From Adiantum capillus-veneris (lineage: Eukaryota > Streptophyta > Polypodiopsida > Polypodiales > Pteridaceae): DNA of 64,000 nt. The stretch covers positions 129,730,391-129,794,390 of the forward strand of contig CM043947.1 in NCBI GenBank assembly GCA_014529385.2, in the 5' to 3' direction. The notes beneath the pieces were generated by a model. It was not told where the DNA came from, made no database searches, and worked only from the letters and a program-made list of their open reading frames with translations. How positions within the stretch are numbered: position 1 is the first letter of the stretch; every line of letters starts with the position of its first letter. The translations under genes were made by a program, and so were the position numbers. Shown here piece by piece: positions 50,742 through 62,048 of this stretch.

Positions 50742-50968
50742 TGTTACCATATACATGTGGTAGTGATGTGTGTGAACATACTAGGACCGCCGAAACATTT
50801 TTTCCCTCTTTAGGAGGTTTTTCCCCCCGTGCATTGTATATACGCCCATCACTCTAGGGCTATCTATCTTTCCATTGCACACTAAGTAACACACTCTCTA
50901 TTGTGTGCCTTGAGCTTCCTTCATCTTCTCCAAGCTTTGTGCATTTCTCTGCAACCCTAATTCCAACA
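50742..50968 (+). repeat. Copia-2 3' LTR
   Basis: TGTTACCATATACATGTGG to CTAATTCCAACA, 227 bp; AGGGGGGATT stands directly before. Confidence 0.95.
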
Positions 50969-51940
50969 ATTTCACTTCTAAAACAACTTGCTTGACTTTC
51001 ATGTTCTATACATCTTCGTCATTCCCACTCATCATAGAGACAACATAGCTATGTGAAATACATGAACACCCTATTAGCTTAAGTTGTCTAAGTCATCATC
51101 TAAGCTCTATGTTGAGAGTGCATGGGTGGATAATGCCATCAATTGTATCAAGGTGGCAATTAGATCCTCTCCATTGTCTAATTTATAGCGATTCTCTAAT
51201 TTCATTTACTACAAGATCCTACTTTGCTATTATTTTATCTTACACAAGGTTGGTATGCTCAATGGAAAGCTTCAATCCTAAATGGAGAGAGATGATATAG
51301 CACCTTCACAAGCTCAAGGAAGCACCTTTTGCAATTCCCTTATTCAAACCCCCATAAATTTCTTGAATCTATGCATATGCTCAAACCACACACATAATTA
51401 ATCATAGACAATGAAGCAATGTATAGCAAACTTAATTGTTAGCCATTCAAGCACATGCATACCCAAAGCATAAATGTGTTATTCTTGCATACATTCTAGA
51501 AAAGTTAGAGATTAGAGAGAGTGAGAAGAGTATTTGTATTGCCCGTCTTCACTAGGCATAGAATCTTGATAAGTAATGAATACAAGCTCTTGAGAATGGA
51601 GAAGGGGGGAAGGAACTCCCCCAACCATGTTCACCTGATCTTGCCTCAAAGTAAGCATCATGCAATGGCAAGAAGAGACCCTAATTCCTTTAGAAAAACG
51701 ACCTTTATACTTGCATGTAATCATCCTATAGGGGTTACACTAGGGTGGACACTTGATTAAAAGGGACTATTTACCTCCTCTTTACGAGAAATTAGCTTGA
51801 TTTAGACTAGGTGTGACGGCTCATCCATAATCACCCCATTCCTAGGCTTCTACTTCAAAATGCTACAAAAGGGGAGATAATGTAAATGTCGGCGATTAAC
51901 TATTGAGGATGATACATGCCATATGCCACTACATAAATTT
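50969..51940. other. Right flank of Copia-2, probably decayed Gypsy-D or its leader
   Basis: No intact frame or LTR signal. Since Copia-2 interrupts minus-strand Gypsy-D, this side should hold its upstream part (gag or leader), but no gag motif can be named. Confidence 0.35.
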
Positions 51941-52260
51941 GCATTTTGCTTTTAGGGTACCCAAATTGAAAAAAGACCAAAGTTTTGTGTGGCCTGCTTA
52001 GCTCTCATAGATTCTTGAGCCCCTTTGCTTCCATAAAAAAATTCCGCATTTTGCTTTTAGGGCACCCAAATTGACAAAAGACCAAAGTTTTGTGTGGCTT
52101 GCTTAGTTCGTACGGCCCTTTGCTTGAGCCCCTTTGCTTCCATGTGTGCCTTGTGACCACACATCTTGCCTCAAAATCATGAGCCCCTTTGCTTCCATGC
52201 GTGCCTTGTGATCGCACATCTTGACTCAAAACCATGAGGCAAGGCGCTTTTCCATCTCCT
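51941..52260. repeat. Local tandem duplication
   Basis: GCATTTTGCTTTTAGGG(T/C)ACCC...TTTTGTGTGG and the following segment occur at 51941-52040 and 52048-52135. A further unit GAGCCCCTTTGCTTCCATG(T/C)GTGCCTTGTGA repeats at 52127 and 52180. Noncoding. Confidence 0.85.
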
Positions 52261-52989
52261 ACCTTAAAAGCACATATTGAGACTTCTTTTGATTTTGCGC
52301 GGAGGGCTTCATCCACAAGAATCCTGAAATTATTTCCTCATTGACTTTAAAGATTCTCCAAAGGAATCTCTTTCTCTCCTTTGGGGAGTCTCTTGCAAAG
52401 CTAACACATTTTTAAGTAGTTGACTCAAGCTTGCCACCACACTGCGATTTGTGCAAGCATTAACGTTACTTGTGTAATACTTCACCCAAGGACGCCACAT
52501 TATGAAGCAAAAGAGCATATATCCGACAAGTTTTGAACTCAAGACCCGTCAGTTAATGGAAATGGGATAACTATGCATATGTACATAGCAAGATGCTGTC
52601 AGGGGATTTGTGTTCGAAAGGTGAGCCGAGAAGGCACGGAGCCTCTGGCTTTGAGAGGTGCGAGGAAGAGAGTTGTAGCAGACACAATTAATGGAGACAG
52701 AGCTTAAAACAGACAGCTTGATCACCAAAACTTGAATACCCAAAACAAACAATGAACAATACCATTGTTTGAATTAAATGCTTAATTGTTGAGTTTTAAG
52801 CTCCTTACATCGGCTTCAGCTGCCTTAATTGGCCTACCAAGATTATCTCGATGATTTTTCTCTCCTTCATCCATCCTTTGCCGCTTCAAAGTCGAGAGGA
52901 AGAGCCTGATCTTCTCCTTGGATATGGATATGGGAGCTTCTTGCATGAGAGTTGGTTATGGAGTTTAGGATCGTCTTAGAGTTGGTTTA
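52261..52989. other. Unassigned noncoding
   Basis: No domain, LTR edge or RNA gene recognised. Confidence 0.4.
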
Positions 52990-53420
52990 GCATAGGATTA
53001 GTCTAGTTTAGGAGGGTTTGAATGAGATTCGAATGGCCAATGAGGTTTAGCTTAGGATTACGATGGTTAACAAGCTTTAGCTTAGGATTATCATGGGTTA
53101 TGGAAGGTTTGAATGGGATTCAAGTGGCTTTGGAGGTTTGATTTTTGGATTCGAATGGGCTTAGGCGGCTTAGATTAGGATTAGATAAGATTGGAACCAA
53201 CTATGGAAGCTTGGGTTTAGAGATGGCTAAGGACCTTCGAGGTTTACGATGGGTTGGTTTAGAGCTTAGGATTATGCCGGCTTGCTTTAGAGAGCTTGAG
53301 ATTAAGATGGCTAATGAGATTAGAGAGGTTTGGCTTAGAGAGCTTGTGATTATCAAGGCTAATGATGTTAGAGAGGTTTGGCTTAGAGAGATTGTGATTA
53401 TCAAGGCTAATGATGGCTAA
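52990..53420. repeat. GGTTTAGCTTAGGATTA-type minisatellites
   Basis: Irregular GGTTTAGCTTAGGATTA repeats at 52990-53140; a 48-bp unit (GCTAATGA(G/T)(A/G)TTAGAGAGG...) at 53310-53357 and 53358-53405 plus a partial third. The 48-bp length keeps a frame open by chance; no protein is claimed. Confidence 0.85.
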
Positions 53421-54539
53421 GGACATCTTGGATTCTCCTGCTAAGGAATGCCCAGAAGAAGACACAAAAAAGCCGCTCCTTCCTTTTTTATAGTAGCCCC
53501 CTTTTGGCTGCATGGGAAACTCTCCTCTTTATATTCCCGACTAACCCATTAGCGATATCGCTAATGGGCACGGCCTCTTGATGATGTGGCAACATATTTT
53601 GGAGCAGCACTAAAAATGGCGGAACCGGTGCCGAAAAGGCTTCGCCATAGCCAGCTGAGAACTTCCCGTTTCTTTGCCACCTTCATTTGAGCGCCACGCT
53701 GGCCTGCACGAGCCCATCTCCCTCCGTCCTATGCTTCCCTCGCTGCCTGTCCACGCCACCCTTCCTTTTTCCTTTTGTTCACACCCTCTTTTATTTAGGG
53801 TGGCCATTGAACATGCCCTTTAATTGGGCGGCCAGTTTTATTGGGCGGTTGGCCTTATTGGGTTATGGCTTTGGGCACCACACTTGGGCACCACACATGG
53901 CATATATCTCAGCCAAGGCAATGCCTCGCACTTCATTTTCCAACATCTCCTGACTAGCAATATCACCTTGAATTCTGTTGCCCACTCTAGTGCATTGAAT
54001 GCCACCATAGCTTTCAAAATGCAAGTATAAGTGAAGTATAAGTGGATGCATTCGGAGATCCAGTCGAGAGCCAAAAACTCTGAGATGGCACTCCAACCGA
54101 GTGGACCGGACTGGTGCGGAACCGGCCCCCAGTAAATCTTTAACGGCCAATAACTTGGCAATCGTAAATCCGATCATCGATCTGAAAAGACCGACGCGCT
54201 CGAGAAAGTGAGCACTTCAGGCCCATCCATTTATATCATCCTTGACCTTTTATCAGCAGCTATAACCCAATCCGGTACAGATCTACTACCGAGTCAACTT
54301 CATACTGTCATAACTTCTTATCTGTAGCTCCGATTGACGAGCTATAAAGACAGGCCTGTAGAGCACTTCGAGTACTTCAACTTTGATTAATAAAATCCTA
54401 GCTATGACCACTTCAAGCATACTCACTGTTTAGCATTATCAAGACATCTTTTGGCCCTTAGAGCCGCATCTGGCACACTTTTAACTTAAAATTGGCTTGT
54501 TAACAAGACCTTATTACTGCTGAATAATCCTGTAGGATT
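53421..54539. other. Unassigned, possibly an old LTR
   Basis: Higher G+C than surroundings, with GCGATATCGC (a palindrome at 53552-53561). Several phrases (AACTTGGCAATCG, GAGTCAACTTCATA) look like noncoding repeat DNA, but no terminal repeat pair was found in the window. Confidence 0.3.
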
Positions 54540-55915
54540 CAAATAAACATGATTGGCATTCCTTTGCTCATTTTCTTGTCATGGAAGCGGAGCGGCACAA
54601 CAACGCATCCCATGGATAGTAGTGGAAGGAATAGAGCTAAAATGTTGGTTATTCTCAGCCTCTAAAGCTCAAAATCTTTTAGCATGTATTTGCCCATGGA
54701 TGGGGGGTTATTCTACACTCCTTGCAGATGTTGTGTAAAATTCCTAATGACATGAATTCCTTGTGTAGATGCATTTTCATCATTCAAGTTTACCCTTTGA
54801 CAACTCATATTGATTCCTTGTTTGGATATTAGTTCTTCAAGATACATAGAAGAGTTTGGGAGCATCCACATTAGTTACGTAGATCTTGGTCATGAAAGAT
54901 ATAAGAGGAGTGGGAGAGAATAGTGTGATCCCCATACAAGCTCAACCCTTGTAGGCTTACCTTGCATTCAATAGTATCGAATGAATAGGCAATCTTATAG
55001 AGACATAGTACTAAGTTTATGGCTAGAATCCTCTTTCTTCATCTACCCCTTTTGACCATCCTTGTTTTCAAAATGAAAGAAACACCTACTTGGTGACCCA
55101 ATGAAATCAAACTAATCACTTTACAAAATTGAAATTTGTGCAAATCTAGATTAATAAGATAAGAAAACTATCATTGAATTGAAAAGTGGCACCACACAAG
55201 TGCAAGACATTCCTAAGATGTATTCCCCTTAGAACATATTCTTCGATAATATGAAAGTCATTTTTTACAAGCAAGAAAAATAGCGACTGTAGAGCTCTTT
55301 GGAGATACAGACTTAGAAACTCACAACTTGAGTTGATGAAAGCTCAAATTTTCCTAGAGTAATTGAAATCTTAGCCTCATTATCAAAGGCACCCAATTTT
55401 AGGAATCGAATAGCCCTACAATGAGCACAAGAGATGTGGCTCTAAACGTGTATACTTAGCTTATGAGTATTTGGCTGCACAAAAGAAGCATTTTGCCATC
55501 TCAAGGAACCACCAATTCAGCTTTCTACGATGATGCAGCAAATACATGGACATAATAATAGATACAAGAGGAAGAAAGAGCTCTCTAAGTGCTTCAAGTA
55601 GACTGTAAGCACACCCCTAAATCTTTAGCATCTGTTTGTAGAAAAAGGAATCAAGCATATATCTGTGGTAAGAGGAATTAAGGTGAGTATAGGGGTGTTG
55701 TTGGCTTGCTTAAGATACTCAAATATAGTAGGTTGGAATTAGTAAAATTGTCATTGTAATGAACTTTGCTCTCCTCACCTCATTTTGCATTAAGGCCAAT
55801 ATAATCCTTTCATTAGGTGTTGAATTAGACCCAAGTAGCTCAAAATAGGGTGATATTTAGCCATAATGCTCTACTATGGTTTTCCCTTGCTCCGTTCAGT
55901 TCTTGCATTTCTCCC
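54540..55915 (-). pseudogene. Probable LTR-retrotransposon coding relic, unassigned
   Basis: On the minus strand a few phrases, such as GAFDNEAKISITLGKFELSS (about 55330-55400) and LRGIHLRNVLHLC (about 55210-55250), recall the region between protease and integrase of copia elements, where a variable-length loop precedes xxVLHVPxLxxNL. There are stops throughout and no catalytic motif. Treat the family assignment as a guess. Confidence 0.25.
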
Positions 55916-56142
55916 TGTTACCATATACATGTGGTAGTGATGTGTGTGAACACACTAGGACCGCCGGGGCATTTTTTCCCTCTTTAGGAGGTTTTTTCCC
56001 CCGAGCATTGTATATACGCCCATCACTGTAGGGTTATCTATCTTTCCATTGCACACTAAGTAATACACTCTCTATTGTGTGCCTTGAGCTTGCTTCGTCT
56101 TCTCCAAGCTGTGTGTGTTTCTCTGCAACCCTAATTCCAACA
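55916..56142 (+). repeat. Copia-5 5' LTR
   Basis: TGTTACCATATACATGTGG to CTAATTCCAACA, 227 bp, followed by ATTGGTATCAGAGCAGG. Confidence 0.95.
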
Positions 56143-56451
56143 ATTGGTATCAGAGCAGGTTGCATCCTCCCTGGCTTAGTCGCCAGCTACTCCAGGACAC
56201 GCCTGCTCACTTTCTCCGATTTCAGTGAGCTTTGGCGAGCATTCGCAGGTTGAAAAATACTTTGGGAGAGCCCCTAGAGCTTGGTTTGCTCAGATTTTCG
56301 ATTTGGGCTCATTTTGGCCTCCGTTTCCACTACAAGCAGGTCTGCACAGGCAATTTCGTCATTTTGTGCAAAATTTTTGTCAGTGCCATTTTCTGCATAA
56401 CAGGTGCCCTATAGTCTTTTGTGGTTTGTGCTATATAGCACGTGTTGTTCT

Positions 56452-56643
56452 TGTTAGGGTATAAAGCCCAATGTGGTCGCCCAGGTAAGTGGGCGGGCCG
56501 CCAGGTATGTACACATGTTCTTTTGTAAAAACCTAATAAGAACTCACTATGCTCTACACATTACAGTAGAGCGAGTTCACCATATCGTCGTGCTCTTCTT
56601 CTCGCACTCTCTCTCGCGTCGCACTTCCGCTCGTACTCCTTCA
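56452..56643 (+). repeat. Copia-6 5' LTR
   Basis: 192 bp. GTATAAAG near its start may serve as a TATA element. GTCGCCCAGGTAAGTGGGCGGG contains a short inverted GCCCA/TGGGC pair. Confidence 0.96.
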
Positions 56644-57740
56644 ACTGGTATCAGAGCTCAGATCGAGGCTCGGGGCAGCACTGCAGGAGGCTAGAGTCAC
56701 CAGCTCAGATTGGAGTGAAATTCGACGGGCAAAGACACGGCCCCAAATCTTGTGGGACAGCCCGCAGGGCTAGGTGTGCTCAGAATTTCATTCTGAGGTC
56801 ATCTCGGCCACCATTCGGCTTCGACAAAGGTCTGCGCAGGCCATTTTCGACTACGTGGTCTCAGCGGGTGCAGATCCGACTCTGCAAATTTGGGGTTTTC
56901 AGCCTACGACTGCAGGTGCTGAGGATATCGACACTCCCAGAGTGTTGATTTGTGGCTGTCTACACATCGAAGGACGGCTCACAGTTCTTGGAGGCGTGTC
57001 ACATACGACACGGGCGCATCTACACACAGACTGTAGGCGACATCCACTAGTTCATCAGGTAGCTTGTGTTTGCTGCTTGATATTCCAGATTTCATCCTGA
57101 CATTGCAGGTACTTCCACATGGGATGTATTTTCAGAGATGATGTATGTTTGTTGAGGGTTTGCTGGCTGTGAGTCACGCAGCAAACAACCGCCGCAGCGG
57201 TTACAGCATACAGTGGGAAATTTGTGGATGTATGACTTTGTGGGAAGTCTATGTACTGTCAGATTTACTGCAGCCTTTGTTGAGGGTCGAGCGAGGTTTT
57301 ATTGAGCTGGGGGATTCTCGAATGTTGAGATCCTTTCGGTGATACAGGTCTTGGAGCGATCCCTCGAGCACCCTTAGATAGGCAGCCATGATGTATTGAC
57401 TGTGAGTTAGACAGTTGGGATTGCATCTTTTCTTTACTGCCATTGAGGCATTGTCGCAGTCTATGCTTATAGGACAGTGACAGGACAGTAAGAGACAGTA
57501 CATGTGCAAGACAAGTTTACCCGCAGCTTACAGTGTCAGAGAGACAGTGTTTTTTGAGCTGTTTTTTGGTCTGTTTTTAGTACACCAAAGCCATTTTACA
57601 AAGGAGACTCTGCCGAAATTTATGCAGAATCTGAAGCTTTCTTGGTTCATTTGACAGGTTGATATTGGTTCAGAGGTCAGTTTACAGGGGAAACTCTGCC
57701 GAATTTTTCCCAGGAAAGTAAACTACTGTGAAGCGTAGCT
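56644..57740 (+). other. Copia-6 primer-binding site and long leader
   Basis: ACTGGTATCAGAGC begins at 56644; then 1.08 kb with no recognised coding domain before the gag ATG at 57741. Small frames in it lack motifs. Leaders of this length are longer than those of the Copia-1 family here (about 360 bp). Confidence 0.8.
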
Positions 57741-58620
57741 ATGGCTGGATCACAAGACACTGCTCTTTACAATATCAAGAAGCTGGATGGAACCAATTTC
57801 CCATTGTGGAAGCAGCAGATTTGGCACGTGTTGGTACAAAAGAAGCAGATAAAACCTATAAAGCTCAAGAGGATAAAACCAGAAGATATGGACGAAGATG
57901 AATGGAGCGAAATGGATGAATTGACACTTTCTACCATTATGCTGACTTTGGCAGAAAGCGTTTACTTCAATGTAGCAGACGAGATGTCGGCTTATCAAGC
58001 ATGGTTAAAGCTGAGTGATCTTTATGAGAAGCAGAGTGCAGCTTCATAGGTATACTGGCTTAAGAAGCTTGTTGACTTGAAGATGAAAGAAGGGACACCT
58101 ATGTCCAATCATCTGAATGAATTCAACACAATCTATAGTCAGTTGTCAGCTCAAGGTGTCAAGTTTGATGAACCTGTTAGAGCTATGTTCCTGTTGATCA
58201 CATTGCCGGAAAGTTGGGACACTTTTCGCATAGCTTTGAGTAATTCTGCACCTCCAGATGGTTTGAACATAGCAGGTGTAGAAGGAAGTCTGCTTACTGA
58301 AGAAACCAATAGAAAGACAATGGACAAAGGCAAAGGAACAGCCTTAGTTGTCAGGGGAAGGACCAAAGAAAAGTACAAAGGTGGAAAGAGGAATCAGTCT
58401 CGTAGCAAGTCCCGCAGTGCTAAAGGCAAGAGTGACATAGAATGCTACCATTGTGGCAAGAAGGGTCACATGAAAAGAGACTGCAGAGAATGGAAAGCAG
58501 AAAAAGGCAAAGAGAAAGCTGAAGACCATGGTGAGAAGAACAATTCCTCAGTGAAGATTCAAGAAATAAATGTGACAAACACTGTTGCAGAGGATGACAG
58601 TCTAGTGTTAGGAGACATCT
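57741..58620 (+). pseudogene. Copia-6 gag with zinc knuckle, one in-frame stop
   Basis: ATG 57741 opens MAGSQDTALYNIKKLDGTNF. NFPLWKQQIWHVLVQKKQI and AYQAWLKLSDLYEKQSAAS are the gag core; TAG at 58047-58049 interrupts, after which VYWLKKLVDLKMKEGTPMSN continues in frame. LPESWDTFRIALSNSAP follows. The nucleocapsid knuckle CYHCGKKGHMKRDC is at about 58441-58485, CX2CX4HX4C intact. Product packages RNA in cytoplasmic particles. The stop is the only break in this domain. Confidence 0.92.
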
Positions 58621-59075
58621 ACTTCTTGAAGAATACAATTGTCTCAGCTCTTCTTACAGCATCTGATGGAAATACACTGAGTGAATGGATTATAGACTCA
58701 GGGGCATCACTTCATGTGTCTCCAAACAAGGAGTGGTTTACCTCTTATGTGACCACTAAAGATCATGTTCGGCTAGGCAATGGGCAGACATGTGAGATCT
58801 TAGGTGTTGGAGATGTTCAATTGAAGTTTCAGAATGGCTCTTCTTTCACGCTGAAGAATGTGAGACATGTTCTCGCAATTACAAAGAGCTTGATCAGCAC
58901 AGGTTTACTTGATGATGCTGGCTACGTCACCACTTTTGGACAGAACATGTGGAAGATATCCAAGGGTTCTATGACAGTAGCACATGGAGTAAAGTCTGGA
59001 GGACTTTACATGATTTATGTATCAAATGTCTCTAAAAATGTAATCAATGTAACCGAGCAGCCGAACGTGGCATAG
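58621..59075 (+). pseudogene. Copia-6 protease
   Basis: WIIDSGASLHVSPNKEWF at 58688-58740 holds the DSG catalytic triad of retropepsin. RLGNGQTCEILGVGDVQLKF, NVRHVLAITKSLISTGLLDD and GLYMIYVSN follow in frame, the usual path to the pre-integrase region. The frame ends with a stop at 59073-59075, because a small deletion just upstream shifts the phase before HSRLGHMSKKG. Confidence 0.92.
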
Positions 59076-60120
59076 CCGGTTAGGACATATGTCCAAGAAG
59101 GGAATGGAAATCTTGTCTCGTTCTGGTTATTTGCCTTTCTTTTCATTTAATGATTTTGAATTCTGTGAACATTGTCTGTATGGTAAGCAAACACAGCAGC
59201 CACATAAGCATAGAAGCAGTAGAAGAGATACACAGTTGGCACTTGTTGATAGTGATTTGTGTGGACCTATGCCTAACCTATCTCTAGGGGGAGCTTCTTA
59301 CTTTATGACATTTATAGATGATTACTCGAGGAAAGTATGGGTTTACTTTCTCAAGCACAAGGATGAAGCGTTTAGTGTTTTCAAAAAGTTTGTGACACTT
59401 GTGGAGAATCAGAGTGGCAAGAAGCTTAAATGCTTACGCACTGACAATGGTGGAGAGTATGTTTCAAAGGCCTTTCAGGACTTTTGTGAGTCAAAAGGTA
59501 TAAAACGTGAACTTACTGCTCCTTACAATGCTCCTCAAAATGGTGTTGCTGAGAGGATGAATAGGACCATACAAGAGAAGGTCAGAAGTATGTTGTCTAA
59601 TGCACAACTGCCAAATGGGTTTTGGACTGAAGCTGTATCAACAGCTGTTCATCTTGTAAATAGATCTCCTAGCAAGGTTTTGCAGAAGGATTCAGTGCCA
59701 AAGATGGTATGGTCAGGCAAAATGCCCTCATACAAGCATCTCAGAGTCTTTGGCTGTGAGGCATATACTCACGTTCCAAAGGAATTTAGGAACAAACTTG
59801 AGCCAAAGAGTAGAAAGTGCATCTTTCTAGGCTATGGTAATTCTGGTGAGATGGGGTACAGACTTTGGGATCCCGTATCCAGAAAGGTTGTCCGTAGCAA
59901 TGATGTTCACTTTAATGAATCCAAATATCATTCTAAACCAAAGAGGGTTGAGGAGATTAGAAGAGTTGTCTTCCAAGAAGATGGACCTGCACGTGCAAGA
60001 CAAAATGTCAGGGCTCAAGAGGAGCAAGGACTGGATAGAGTGGAACCACAAGTTGTGGCTGAGCCTGAGCCACCTATTGTGCGTAGATCTAGACGTGTCA
60101 CGCGACCTCCTGATAGGTTT
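59068..60120 (+). pseudogene. Copia-6 integrase
   Basis: HSRLGHMSKKGMEILSRSG and FCEHCLYGKQTQ give the HHCC zinc site (about 59070-59195). DSDLCGPMPNLSLGG holds the first catalytic Asp, CLRTDNGGEYVSKAF (59431-59475) the second and QNGVAERMNRTIQEKV (59534-59582) the Glu. LRVFGCEAYTHVPKEFRN and CIFLGYGNSGEMGYRLWDP, then RSNDVHFNE, form the C-terminal extension. Open from 59089 to the RT, so only the frameshift at about 59071 disrupts it. Confidence 0.94.
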
Positions 60121-61709
60121 GTTCCATCTATGAACTATGTCATGTTGACTGATTGCAATGAGCCTTCATGTTACAAGGAAGCAGTGCAAATGAAGGACTC
60201 CGGGAATTGGCAATTGGCCATGCAGTCAGAGATGACAGCTCTGCATAAAAACAAGACATGGAAGCTAGTTAAATTACCACAGGGCAAAAAGGCTCTACCT
60301 TGTAAATGGGTTTACAGGTATAAGATCACCGCTCATGATAGTCAGTCAAAGTACAAAGCAAGGCTTGTTGCCAAGGGCTTTAAGCAAGAACAAGGCATTG
60401 ACTTTGATGAAGTCTTATCTCCGGTGGTCAAGATGACTACATTGAGATGCTTTCTTGCATTGGTTGCCATATTAGATTTGGTGTTGCACCAAATGGATGT
60501 CAAGACAGCGTTCTTGCATGGTGATTTAGATGTGGAAATTTACATGCAGCAGCCAGAAGGGTTTGTTGAGAAAGGCAAGGAAGATTGGGTATGCCAGTTG
60601 TTAAAGAGTCTTTATGGCTTAAAACAATCACCGAGGGCATGGTACTATAAATTCCACAAGTTTATGCTTTCTCAAGGCTACAAACGTAGTGAGTTCAATC
60701 ACTGTCTATATACAAAGAAGGCTAAGGATGGCAGTTGGCTGATCCTTATTTTGTATGTGGATGACATGTTGCTGGCAAACACTTGAAAGAAATTTCAGCT
60801 TTGAAGTCAAAGATGGCAAAATCGTTTGACATGAAAGATATGGGTGAGGCAAGTCATATACTTGGTATGCGCATTGAGAGAGACAGATCAAAGAAGTTGA
60901 TTTGGTTATCTCAAACAGAGTATATTGACAAGGTTTTGCAACGTTTCAATATGGAGAAGGGAAAGGCATTGAGTGTTCCATTGCCACCATATGTGAAACT
61001 TAGCAAACAAGATTGTCCTGTGTCTGAGGAAGAAAAGGCTGAAATGGATAAGATTCCATATGCGTCTGCAGTGGGTAGTTTGATGTATGCAATGATTGCT
61101 ACTCGCCCAAACATTGCATTTGCAGTGGGAGTAGTAAGTCGATACATGTCAAACCCAGGCAAGAAACATTGGGAGGCCTTGAAAGGAATATTGAGATACC
61201 TGAAAGCTACAAAGAGTATGCGTATATGCTATGGGAGTCAGGAGCTAAGTGTAAAGGGTTTTACAGACTCAGATTATGCAGGTGACTTAGACAATCGAAG
61301 GTTTACGTCAGGGTATGTCTTTACATTGGCTGGTGGAGCAGTATCATGGCGTTCTAGATTACAAGATTGTGTTACTCAGTCTACTACAGAGGCTGAATAT
61401 GTTGCAGCATCAGAGGCATGCAAAGAATCAATTTGGCTTAATCGACTAGTAACAGATTTGGGAATCAAAGAAGAGATGCTTGTGTTATATTGTGATAGTC
61501 AAAGTGCTATACAATTGGCTCGCAATCCAGTTTATCACTCAAAGACAAAGCATGTGGATGTGAAGTATCATTTCATCAGGGAAATGCTCGAGGATAAGCA
61601 ACTTCAGCTTGTCAAAGTTCACACCACAAAAAATCCTGCTGATCTACTTACAAAAGGACTTCCCTCAGAGAGCTTTGCACATTTTCGCAAGCAGTTAGGT
61701 GTAGGGTAG
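60121..61709 (+). pseudogene. Copia-6 reverse transcriptase and RNase H
   Basis: KTWKLVKLPQGKKALPCKWVY, ARLVAKGFKQEQGIDFDEV, HQMDVKTAFLHGDLDVEIY (first catalytic Asp), LKSLYGLKQSPRAWYYKFH and ILYVDDMLLA (YVDD, 60750-60780) give a complete RT palm. A single-base frameshift at about 60780 moves to the frame 60783-61709: LKEISALKSKMAKSFDMKDM, ILGMRIERDRSKKL and MYAMIATRPNIAFAVGVVSR. RNase H includes GFTDSDYAGDLDNRRFTSG, STTEAEYVAASEACKE, LYCDSQSAIQLARNPVYHSK and KHVDVKYHFIREML. It ends ADLLTKGLPSESFAHFRKQL. Confidence 0.94.
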
Positions 61710-61798
61710 TACATCACTTCTCTACATCTCTTGTATATTAGCTTGTATAGTAGCTTCTCTCACACTTAAAGTACCACATTGGACTTTAAGTGGGAGGT

Positions 61799-61990
61799 TG
61801 TTGGGGTATAAAGCCCAATGTGGTCGCCCAGGTAAGTGGGCGGGCCGCCAGGTATGTACACATGTTTTTTTGTAAAAACCTAATAAGAACTCACTATGCT
61901 CTACACATTACAGTAGAGCGAGTTCACCATATCGTCGTGCTCTTCTTCTCACACTCTCTCTCGCGTCGCACTTCCGCTCGTACTCCTTCA
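61799..61990 (+). repeat. Copia-6 3' LTR
   Basis: 192 bp; differs from the 5' LTR by A/G at position 5, C/T at position 69 or so and G/A in the CTCGCAC block. All are transitions. Confidence 0.96.
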
Positions 61991-62048
61991 GTTCTCGCTC
62001 CGTTTCTCCTATTCTCGGGCAGTTTTCACATCAAGTGCAACATTTACC

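Larger units (their letters stand above)
46038..50968 (+). mobile_element. Copia-2: Ty1/copia, plus strand, both LTRs
   Basis: LTRs 46038-46265 and 50742-50968 differ at roughly 13 positions plus one gap. The interior holds gag, knuckle, protease, integrase, RT and RNase H in copia order. Length 4.93 kb, shorter than Copia-1 because of deletions in gag (at about 47308) and in the pre-integrase region (at about 47872). Flanking 5-mers CCAAC and ATTTC do not match, so no target duplication is seen. It lies within minus-strand Gypsy-D sequence. Confidence 0.95.
56452..61990 (+). mobile_element. Copia-6: nearly intact Ty1/copia with 192-bp LTRs
   Basis: LTRs 56452-56643 and 61799-61990 (TGTTRGGGTATAAAG to CTCCTTCA) differ by three transitions. 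The target duplication GTTCT is exact at 56447-56451 and 61991-61995. Primer-binding site ACTGGTATCAGAGC at 56644; polypurine tract AAGTGGGAGG before 61799. Interior: a 1.1-kb leader, gag, protease, integrase, RT and RNase H in copia order. One in-frame stop (58047) and two frameshifts (about 59071 and 60780) make this copy defective though young. It differs from the Copia-1 family in LTR and protein. Confidence 0.96.

Noticed and set aside
53552-53561. GCGATATCGC palindrome as a protein-binding site
   Set aside because: Too short to be significant without a partner or context.
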